From: Paludibacter sp.
GTDB lineage: Bacteria; Bacteroidota; Bacteroidia; Bacteroidales; Paludibacteraceae
Reading direction: 5' to 3'
NCBI GenBank assembly: GCA_031284665.1
Contig: JAITXR010000395.1
Span: 1 to 18,086, forward strand
DNA: 18,086 nt
Position numbers and translations under genes: made by a program. Below are positions 13,039-18,086 of this stretch, one piece after another (position 1 is the stretch's first letter; the number at the start of each line of letters is the position of its first letter). The notes under the pieces are model-generated. The model was not told the origin of the DNA and ran no database searches. It saw nothing but the letters and a program-made list of their open reading frames with translations.

Positions 13039-13752
13039 TTACAGTTTCAGGTAAAAATCTCTGACCAATGCGGTAAATTGCTCGCTGTAGCAGCCTCGTT
13101 GGTTTGTTTCTATGTATATTTTGCTCTCAATAGTTTCTTGTTTGTTGACCGAAAATTCGAGTAAAATTCTTTTTGCCGTTTTCGTTATTGTGGGTTGAAC
13201 AAAAATTTTCTTTGTACAAAACAAGCCCATTTCATCGGCAAATTTCACGCAATTTTCAGTTTGTTCAACAGGTAAAATCACGCAAAGTTTCCCTGTGGGA
13301 GTTAATAGCGTTTTGCTGTGAAAAATAAGTTCACGCTGCGATAACAAAATGGCGTGTCGCGCTATACTTCGTTGATTATCAGGATTTTGTAATGAATTGA
13401 CAAAATACGGCGGATTTGAAACAATCAAATCGAAACGATTGTCAGTTGTTTTTGCGTAATTTTGCAGCGAAATATTTATTGCCGTTAGCCGATTAGCCCA
13501 ATCCGAATTTACAAAATTTTCGTTTGCCTGCATAATTGCCTCATTATCAATATCAATGGCAGTAATAGCAGCAGCCGAACGTTGCGCCAACATCAAAGCA
13601 ATAAGCCCTGTGCCTGTGCCAATATCCAAAATAGTATTTACATTTTCCACATTTGCCCATGCGCCAAGCAAAACGCCATCAGTGCCAACTTTCATTGCAC
13701 ATCTATTTTGAAAAACGGTAAATTTTTTGAAACTAAAATACTCATTTGCCAT
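13039..13752 (-). CDS. trmN6: tRNA1(Val) (adenine37-N6)-methyltransferase TrmN6 (YfiC family)
   Basis: A 237-aa SAM-dependent methyltransferase that modifies A37, next to the anticodon of tRNA1(Val). The SAM-binding glycine loop is TILDIGTGTGLIALML (Asp43-Gly49), the acidic end of strand 2 is AITAIDIDNEA, and the N6-adenine catalytic motif is SNPPYF (Asn113-Tyr116). The opening FTVFQNRCAMKVGTDGVLLG is specific to the YfiC group, as is ARHAILLSQREL after NPPY. Length is normal (about 235-250 aa). Its ATG overlaps the last base of the upstream gene's TAA (TAATG), so its translation is probably coupled to the Spy-like protein. Its 3' end abuts trxA with zero gap. Confidence 0.92.
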   Translation of the reverse strand: MANEYFSFKKFTVFQNRCAMKVGTDGVLLGAWANVENVNTILDIGTGTGLIALMLAQRSAAAITAIDIDNEAIMQANENFVNSDWANRLTAINISLQNYAKTTDNRFDLIVSNPPYFVNSLQNPDNQRSIARHAILLSQRELIFHSKTLLTPTGKLCVILPVEQTENCVKFADEMGLFCTKKIFVQPTITKTAKRILLEFSVNKQETIESKIYIETNQRGCYSEQFTALVRDFYLKL

Positions 13753-14279
13753 TATTTGCGATTTTTGGGAGGTGGTGGATTGCCGCTTTGTCGGTCGGAT
13801 GAATTTCGCGGGCGAGTAGATGTGCTGCCGGATGGCGAGGTGCGGCGTTCGGTCGATATTTTTTTATTTTCGTCGGTTTCAGGAGTTTGATTATCCGGTG
13901 AAGTTGCAGGTTCTGCCGAAGTATTTGCCGATTGCATCGGGCGAATTGCAGAGCGCTCATATCGTTTTGACTGCAAAAGTTCGTACTGCGCCGCGCTCAA
14001 TACTTTGCGTAATTCTATATCTTTGTTTTTAATTCGTATCACAGCGTCGCTCCGCATATTCGATTGCTGACGTTGCTGTGCATATTTAAGGTTAATTTGA
14101 TAAATTTTTTTTACTTGTTCGGGCGTTAAATTTAATTCGTCGCGCATACGTTCGGTTTGCTTAGCTGCTTCCTGCTCAACACCGCGCTCAGGCGCAGAAC
14201 TCACATCTTGAGCATAACTTGCTGAAAATGAGAATAATATTATTATTGTAAAAAAAATATGTATAAGCAAATTTTTCAT
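13752..14279 (-). CDS. Periplasmic Spy/CpxP-like LTPEQ protein with disordered tail
   Basis: A 175-aa protein with a signal peptide (MKNLLIHIFFTIIILFSFSA, then SYAQ; cleavage near residue 23). The mature core contains LNLTPEQVKKIYQINLKYAQ, the LTxxQ motif of Spy/CpxP-type envelope chaperones and of many Bacteroidota periplasmic proteins of unknown role, then a second helix around LRKVLSAAQYELLQS. From about residue 113 the chain is low-complexity: Ser, Thr, Pro, Asn, Arg and Lys-rich, ending in GNPPPPKNRK. This tail is probably disordered. It is upstream of and translationally coupled to trmN6, an odd pairing of an envelope protein with a tRNA methyltransferase. A -7 box stands 20 bases upstream. 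It is not certain to be a chaperone. Confidence 0.8.
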   Translation of the reverse strand: MKNLLIHIFFTIIILFSFSASYAQDVSSAPERGVEQEAAKQTERMRDELNLTPEQVKKIYQINLKYAQQRQQSNMRSDAVIRIKNKDIELRKVLSAAQYELLQSKRYERSAIRPMQSANTSAEPATSPDNQTPETDENKKISTERRTSPSGSTSTRPRNSSDRQSGNPPPPKNRK

Positions 14280-14299
14280 TAACGATTAAATTAAAGTAC

Positions 14300-14307
14300 C
14301 AAAATTA
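14300..14307 (-). promoter_or_regulatory. -7 box (TAATTTTG) for the Spy-like / trmN6 unit
   Basis: The minus strand reads TAATTTTG, a perfect TAnnTTTG, 20 bases upstream of the ATG at 14279. Confidence 0.55.
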
Positions 14308-14381
14308 ACATCAATCTTCGTGCCAAAACTGCGAAATGTACAAAAAGGAGCAATGATTGTCGATTTTACAATTTTTTGTTT

Positions 14382-14389
14382 TAATTTTG
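14382..14389 (+). promoter_or_regulatory. -7 box (TAATTTTG) for the transketolase subunit
   Basis: A perfect TAnnTTTG, 21 bases upstream of the ATG at 14411, with TTG at 14357-14359 as a possible -33 element, 22 bases away. Confidence 0.55.
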
Positions 14390-14410
14390 TGCCTAATAAC
14401 TAAATAAATT

Positions 14411-15250
14411 ATGGATATTTCACAACTATTTTTGCAAGCCGAAACAAACCGTCGTCGTTTGCTCGAAATTATTTACAACGCAGGTGCCGGACATACCGGT
14501 GGCGACCTTTCGTGTCTGAATATTCTCACCGTATTATATTTCGATACATTAAAAAATTTATCGCCCGAAAATCCTAAAAATCCGGCTCGCGACCGTTTTA
14601 TTCTCAGCAAGGGGCATTGCGTCGAAGCACTTTACACCACACTCGAATCGCGCGGATTTATCAGCAAATCCACAACCGACACTTTGGGAAAATATGGCTC
14701 AATATTATCGGGACATCCTACTATCGAAGTTGCGGGAATTGAGGTAAATTCAGGTGCGCTTGGGCACGGATTGTCGATTGGAACAGGAATGGCTATTGCG
14801 GCAAAAATGGACAATGCCGAGTATCGCACATTTGTGCTTATGGGCGACGGCGAGCAGGGCGAAGGCTCAATATACGAGGCGGCAATGTCGGCAAGTCATT
14901 ATCATTTGGATAATTTAACGGCAATAATCGACCGTAATGGTTTGCAAATAAGCGGCAAAACGGAAGATGTGATGTCGCTCGAAAATATCAACGAACGTTG
15001 GACGGCTTTTGGCTGGGATGTTCTCCAAATGGATGGCGATAGTATCGATGAAATCGTGAAAACTTTTAATTCTATTGACTATTCCAACAAAAAACCACAT
15101 TTAATAATTGCAAAAACAACAAAGGGCAAAGGCGTATCTTATATGGAAAATGTGGCAAAATGGCATCACGGCGTACCAACAGCCGAGCAATTTGAGCAAG
15201 GAATAAAAGAAATTAGCGATAGAATGGGGAAAATACTGATTAATGGTTAA
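14411..15250 (+). CDS. Transketolase, N-terminal (thiamine-diphosphate) subunit
   Basis: A 279-aa protein equal to the first domain of transketolase, which transfers two-carbon units between sugar phosphates in the pentose-phosphate pathway. Conserved blocks are in order: NAGAGHTGGDLS (27-His region), FILSKGHC, SGHPTIEVAGIEVNSGALGHGLSIGTGMA (quoted in part as GALGHGLSIGTG), and the thiamine-diphosphate motif MGDGEQGEG (from Gly145) to Asn176 in AIIDRNGLQ. The end is TTKGKGVSYMEN, then WHHGVP, matching the natural end of split-type N-terminal subunits and not a truncation of a full-length enzyme. Split transketolases normally have the C-terminal (pyrimidine) subunit immediately downstream. Here the next gene is a convergent toxin remnant 7 bases away, so the partner must be elsewhere. 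Without it this subunit would be inactive. Confidence 0.92.
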   Translation: MDISQLFLQAETNRRRLLEIIYNAGAGHTGGDLSCLNILTVLYFDTLKNLSPENPKNPARDRFILSKGHCVEALYTTLESRGFISKSTTDTLGKYGSILSGHPTIEVAGIEVNSGALGHGLSIGTGMAIAAKMDNAEYRTFVLMGDGEQGEGSIYEAAMSASHYHLDNLTAIIDRNGLQISGKTEDVMSLENINERWTAFGWDVLQMDGDSIDEIVKTFNSIDYSNKKPHLIIAKTTKGKGVSYMENVAKWHHGVPTAEQFEQGIKEISDRMGKILING

Positions 15251-15256
15251 TTTAAT

Positions 15257-15526
15257 TTACGGGAATTCGTTGTAAATATCTTTTCGATGAGCAAAACAAG
15301 CAAAAATTACAACCTTATTTTCAATAAAAATACCTATTCGATAGTCGCCCGACCGTATTCTGTAAGCCGTAAGATGTCCCTTCAATTTTTTTAAGTTGGC
15401 AATATTATGCATTTCAGGTGCAGAAATTACTTACCGCACAACTTTTGAAATTTGCTCTATCAACGATTTATTACGAACAGAGTCATCCAACTGTTTTTCA
15501 AAATGTTTGGTAAAAATGACTTCCAT
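15257..15526 (-). pseudogene. RelE/ParE-family toxin with an in-frame stop codon
   Basis: Starting at ATG 15524-15526 the frame reads MEVIFTKHFEKQLDDSVRNK, SLIEQISKVVR, then TAA at 15431-15433 (codon 32). The same frame continues after it: VISAPEMHNIANLKKLKGHL, TAYRIRSGDYRIGIFIENKV, VIFACFAHRKDIYNEFP, stop at 15257-15259. The continuation is a textbook RelE/ParE end (LKGH..AYRIR.GDYRIG and FAHRKDIY). The gene is therefore an 89-codon toxin broken by one nonsense codon, one base from AAA, GAA or CAA. The first 31 codons cannot fold as the toxin; nothing suggests a programmed readthrough signal. The antitoxin upstream is intact, 6 bases away. It converges on the transketolase gene with a gap of 6 bases. 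A sequencing error is the main alternative. Confidence 0.8.
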
Positions 15527-15532
15527 AATTTA

Positions 15533-15739
15533 TCAAATTCCAAGTTTTGATAAAACAGTATTTGTATCAGCAATGCCTTCTAATCTGGATAGTTGCATTG
15601 CGTGCAGCAATTTCAAATCTTCAATTTCTTCCCGTTCTTTTTTTGAAATTGGTAAAATGCTAATATTCAGTTTCTTTGCAAGAGTTGCAATCAAATTTAT
15701 ATCGGCTGACGACCGTGAATCTAAAATTAACGTATTCAT
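15533..15739 (-). CDS. Antitoxin partner of the broken RelE-type toxin
   Basis: A 68-aa protein, MNTLILDSRSSADINLIATL followed by AKKLNISILPISKKEREEIE, then DLKLLHAMQLSRLEGIADTN. The N-terminal beta-strand and helix (NTLILDSRSSADINLIATLAKKL) resemble small antitoxins that sit before RelE-type genes in Bacteroidota, and the C-terminal charged helix would bind the toxin. Assignment rests mainly on position: the stop at 15533 is six bases from the toxin start. The -7 box TAAATTTG lies only five bases before the ATG. Being intact while its toxin is broken, it may persist as an anti-addiction or regulatory protein. Confidence 0.75.
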   Translation of the reverse strand: MNTLILDSRSSADINLIATLAKKLNISILPISKKEREEIEDLKLLHAMQLSRLEGIADTNTVLSKLGI

Positions 15740-15744
15740 ATTTT

Positions 15745-15752
15745 CAAATTTA
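15745..15752 (-). promoter_or_regulatory. -7 box (TAAATTTG) for the toxin-antitoxin operon
   Basis: The minus strand reads TAAATTTG, a perfect TAnnTTTG, with only five bases before the ATG. If the G is at -7 the mRNA would be leaderless or start within the first codon. Confidence 0.45.
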
Positions 15753-15757
15753 TTTTT

Positions 15758-15824
15758 TTGTAAAATTACAATTTATTTTTTAATTACAAAATTCCATTAA
15801 ATTTGCAAGTATCAAAATTTGTAA
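15758..15824. promoter_or_regulatory. Four-half-site operator candidate (TTGTAA) for the antitoxin operon
   Basis: TTGTAA at 15758-15763, then TTACAA at 15766-15771, an inverted pair with a 2-base spacer just upstream of the -7 box. A second, wider pair follows: TTACAA at 15784-15789 and TTGTAA at 15819-15824, within the longer arms AATTACAAA (15782-15790) and TTTGTAATT (15818-15826). This is the layout expected for a conditionally cooperative antitoxin repressor, but the composition is AT-rich. Confidence 0.4.
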
Positions 15825-16943
15825 TTATTTCACTATTCGATAAAGATTACCGGGTAAACATTTCAGCAGCCCTTTAAATTCCATTTCGAGCAGTAGCGGC
15901 GACACTTTATTTATCGGCTTGGCGGTAACTGTTGCAATGTCGTTGGCTTGCAATCCATCGGGAGATTTGCGTAAGATATTGACAATTTCCTGCTCATCGG
16001 GAGTTAAATCCACAAAAAGCGAAGTCTGATAATTTTTATTTTCAGGACTTGCAATCCTGTCCCAACTCATAAATTTAAGCAAATCGTCAGCATTTTCAAT
16101 CAACGATGCTTTGTTGCTCTTAATCAAGATATTACAGCCACTCGACCGCTCATCTCCCACCCTGCCCGGAAACGCAAAAACATCCCGATTATAGTCGTTA
16201 GCCATAGTGGCTGTGGAAATAGAGCCTCCGGCAGTTGCCGATTCCATCACAATAGTTGCGTCGCACAATCCGGCAATGATACGATTTCGTTGCAAAAAAT
16301 TTTGCTGTTCAGGAATTGTTTTGCTCAGATATTCGGTCATTATCATTCCTGTTTCGAGCATTTTTACAGCCGTAGGGCGATGTATTCCGGGGTAAATACG
16401 GTCGAGCCCGTGAGCCAAAACTGCAATTGTTGACAAGCCATTATCCAACGCTGCTTTGTGAGCGCAAATGTCCACGCCAAACGCTAATCCGCTCACTATC
16501 ACCGTTTGCGGCAATTGCGCGGCAAGCGTAGCGATTAATTTTTGACAATTTTCTTTCCCGTATTCTGTAACTTTGCGCGTCCCGACAACCGCAACAAATT
16601 TTCCGGCATTAAGGTCGCAATTCCCTTTGGTAAAAAGCATTATTGGCGAATCGGGACATTCTTTTAAGCGGTAAGGATATGCTTTTTCGGTATAAAAAAG
16701 TGGCGTAATATTCTTTTTTTCAATAAATTCTATTTCCTCTTCGGCTCGCCGGAGAACATCCTGTTTTACGATTTCTTCGGAAAGAACGGGACCAATTCCT
16801 GAAATTTTTGATAAATTTTTTTTTGTTTCTTTGAAAACTGCCTCTTCGCTGCCAAGATAAGTGATTAAATTTTTGGCTATCGCATTCCCAACTCCTTTTA
16901 TTAGAGTAATTCCGATTCGATATTTCAGATTTTCGTAAACCAT
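15825..16943 (-). CDS. dprA: DNA-processing protein DprA
   Basis: A 372-aa cytoplasmic protein that binds incoming single-stranded DNA and loads RecA, needed for natural transformation; it is also common in species not known to be competent. Order: an N-terminal helix-hairpin-helix-like region (LIKGVGNAIAKNLI and ISGIGPVLSEEIV), a Rossmann core with VAVVGTRKVTEYG (about 117-129), VSGLAFGVDICAHKAAL (150-166), GLDRIYPGIH (179-188), RNRIIAGLCDATIVMESATAGGSISTA (quoted in part as RNRIIAGLCDATIVME and GGSISTA, 219-245), and FAFPGRVGDERSSGCN. A C-terminal winged helix (DGLQANDIATVTAKPINKVS) follows. Length is normal (about 360-380 aa). Its start overlaps the VanZ-like gene by 19 bases, so they are coupled. 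It is the last gene of a pssA/VanZ/dprA operon. Confidence 0.95.
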   Translation of the reverse strand: MVYENLKYRIGITLIKGVGNAIAKNLITYLGSEEAVFKETKKNLSKISGIGPVLSEEIVKQDVLRRAEEEIEFIEKKNITPLFYTEKAYPYRLKECPDSPIMLFTKGNCDLNAGKFVAVVGTRKVTEYGKENCQKLIATLAAQLPQTVIVSGLAFGVDICAHKAALDNGLSTIAVLAHGLDRIYPGIHRPTAVKMLETGMIMTEYLSKTIPEQQNFLQRNRIIAGLCDATIVMESATAGGSISTATMANDYNRDVFAFPGRVGDERSSGCNILIKSNKASLIENADDLLKFMSWDRIASPENKNYQTSLFVDLTPDEQEIVNILRKSPDGLQANDIATVTAKPINKVSPLLLEMEFKGLLKCLPGNLYRIVK

Positions 16944-17329
16944 AGGTTTTTATTAATTAGATTTTTTACGATTTTTATACACACCAGCGCAAGCAAAACT
17001 CCCAAAATATCGGCAAGCAAATCGTCGAAATCGCAACTGCGAGTTGTAGTCAATGTACCTTGTAATATTTCGACTAAACCGCCAAGAAATATCGGTGAAA
17101 ACGCACAAATCAGCCAAAATTTTAATTTTAGTTTGGTGGAATAATTCACAAAAAATTCGAGCATCAACGCTATCGATAAGGTGAAAAACATTATAACGTG
17201 TATAATTTTATCCCAACCAATACTAAAACCCGGAATTTCCTGAATTTCCGGTGGATTGATAAACGAACAAATAAAAATTACAATAACGACAACTGTTGAT
17301 TTCCAATGTTTTTTGATAAACGTAAGCAT
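16925..17329 (-). CDS. VanZ-family small membrane protein
   Basis: A 134-aa integral membrane protein with four hydrophobic segments (about residues 10-24, 42-61, 71-88 and 104-121). Motifs GWDKIIHVIMFFTLSIALML, then FLGGLVEILQG and CDFDDLLADILGVLLALV are typical of VanZ-like proteins: conserved D-K-x-x-H in one helix and E-x-x-Q, then D-x-x-D in the others. VanZ proper gives low-level teicoplanin resistance, but most family members have no known role; I infer only an envelope function. It follows pssA with a 2-base gap and overlaps dprA by 19 bases, so it is in one operon with both. Confidence 0.85.
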   Translation of the reverse strand: MLTFIKKHWKSTVVVIVIFICSFINPPEIQEIPGFSIGWDKIIHVIMFFTLSIALMLEFFVNYSTKLKLKFWLICAFSPIFLGGLVEILQGTLTTTRSCDFDDLLADILGVLLALVCIKIVKNLINKNLWFTKI

Positions 17330-17331
17330 TT

Positions 17332-18021
17332 TTATTTTTTGTGTGTAAAATTATTAAACAGCGAAACTATTATATACCAAGCAATTATATACGAAAACGC
17401 GCCAAAACGAAATAGCACAAAAAGTATTATCGCACCGATAATAAATATGTATTGAATTTGGTTGCCGCGCCATTTCAAATTTTTGAATTTAAGCGAGAAC
17501 ATCGGGATTTCGCTCACCAGCAACACGCTGAAAAACAAGGTAATGGCAAGCAATAAATATGGGTGCGCACTCAAAACTTCGGAATGTGAATATGCTAATC
17601 CGCAAAAAAACAATGCATTAGCCGGAACAGCAAGTCCCAAAAAGGAGGAACTTTGCCTGTCGTCGATATTAAATTTTGCCAAGCGAAGAGCCGAAAATGC
17701 AGGAATTAAAAATCCACAAAAAGCAAGGGCTAACGGCACTGTATCGGCACTGCGCAGAACAATTGCAACGACTATCATACCGGGGGCAAAGCCAAAACTG
17801 ATTAAATCGGCAAGCGAGTCGAGTTGTTTGCCTAATTCGGAGCGAGCATTTAGCAAACGCGCAGCAAAACCATCGAAAAAATCGAAAACTGCGGCGACAA
17901 GTATAAAATACAATGGCAGGGCAAAATTACCGGTAGTGATTGCGTTAAAACTATAAAAAACTGCAATACAGCCACTTATAAGATTAAGTTCGGTAATTAA
18001 ATTTGGAATATGTCGTTTCAT
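17332..18021 (-). CDS. pssA: CDP-diacylglycerol--serine O-phosphatidyltransferase
   Basis: A 229-aa inner-membrane enzyme that joins CDP-diacylglycerol and L-serine to make phosphatidylserine, precursor of phosphatidylethanolamine. The CDP-alcohol phosphatidyltransferase signature is complete: Asp47, Asp50-Gly51, Ala54-Arg55, eight residues, Gly64, Asp68, Asp72, in FDFFDGFAARLLNARSELGK and the next QLDSLADLISFG. The start MKRHIPNLITELNLISGCIA matches the family's NxxTxxNLxxG opening. Multiple hydrophobic helices follow to the C-terminus. Family length is 220-260 aa for this class. The ATG at 18019-18021 lies 18 bases from a -7 box. It heads an operon with the VanZ-like gene and dprA. Confidence 0.93.
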   Translation of the reverse strand: MKRHIPNLITELNLISGCIAVFYSFNAITTGNFALPLYFILVAAVFDFFDGFAARLLNARSELGKQLDSLADLISFGFAPGMIVVAIVLRSADTVPLALAFCGFLIPAFSALRLAKFNIDDRQSSSFLGLAVPANALFFCGLAYSHSEVLSAHPYLLLAITLFFSVLLVSEIPMFSLKFKNLKWRGNQIQYIFIIGAIILFVLFRFGAFSYIIAWYIIVSLFNNFTHKK

Positions 18022-18039
18022 CTTTAATATATTTTTTCA

Positions 18040-18047
18040 CAAAAATA
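18040..18047 (-). promoter_or_regulatory. -7 box (TATTTTTG) for the pssA operon
   Basis: The minus strand reads TATTTTTG, a perfect TAnnTTTG, 18 bases upstream of the pssA ATG. Confidence 0.55.
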
Positions 18048-18086
18048 TAAATAAAGTAGAGAAAAGACATTGTTTTTTCAAAAAAA

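Noticed and set aside
15425..15440. Programmed readthrough or frameshift at the toxin stop codon
   Set aside because: The upstream and downstream parts are in the same frame, and there is no slippery run or structured signal; a plain nonsense change is simpler.
15396..15800. Plus-strand 134-aa frame
   Set aside because: Antisense to the antitoxin and toxin; the minus strand carries the recognisable RelE/ParE sequence.
17462..17956. Plus-strand 164-aa frame
   Set aside because: Antisense to pssA, which has the full CDP-alcohol phosphatidyltransferase signature.

Overview
The window looks like a piece of a Bacteroidota chromosome (Bacteroidales or a close relative). It is AT-rich, start codons lack recognisable Shine-Dalgarno sequences, and most transcription units are preceded by the Bacteroidota-type -7 box TAnnTTTG. 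The gene content fits: Rex, a PHP-containing DnaE, a Spy-like LTPEQ protein, split transketolase and a pssA/VanZ/dprA cluster. It is mostly housekeeping DNA with small mobile or decaying modules between the genes. I did not find a CRISPR array, tRNA, rRNA or complete insertion sequence.

Layout. 1-1362 (minus strand): an AbiEi-type antitoxin cut by the left edge, preceded by an unrecognised 235-aa protein. 1593-2715 (minus): an aldo/keto reductase with a fragment of a GNAT acetyltransferase overlapping its end. 2803-5381 (plus): the redox repressor Rex, divergent from the reductase; then a region of 7-nt repeats; then a tight fumarylacetoacetate-hydrolase-family / pentapeptide-repeat / tadA cluster. 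5428-5638: a more GC-rich, hairpin-studded, MITE-like element followed by another heptamer run. 5644-6147 (minus): a CvpA-family membrane protein, divergent from 6247-11152 (plus): a polyprenyl diphosphate synthase and the replicative polymerase DnaE. 11276-11482 (plus): a 68-aa orphan protein. 11699-12286 (minus): a secreted beta-barrel-like protein ending at a strong hairpin. 12724-13038 (plus): thioredoxin, meeting head-on with no gap the TrmN6 methyltransferase (minus), which is coupled to a Spy-like periplasmic protein. 14411-15250 (plus): the N-terminal half of a split transketolase. 15257-15739 (minus): a RelE-type toxin-antitoxin pair whose toxin carries an in-frame stop codon. 15825-18021 (minus): a pssA-VanZ-dprA operon.

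How the parts fit. The core genes cover replication (dnaE), translation fidelity (tadA, trmN6), DNA uptake and recombination (dprA), redox control (rex, trxA, aldo/keto reductase), quinone or undecaprenyl-type lipid synthesis (polyprenyl synthase), phospholipid synthesis (pssA) and pentose-phosphate metabolism (transketolase). The most informative non-core features are the nonsense-inactivated RelE with an intact antitoxin and a four-half-site operator candidate, heptanucleotide repeats of unrelated sequence in three intergenic regions, the 170-bp inverted-repeat element beside cvpA, and a Rex-operator-like palindrome between rex and the reductase. I do not see a clear new multi-gene system. 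The uncharacterised 235-aa gene beside AbiEi is the best candidate for an unexplained function.
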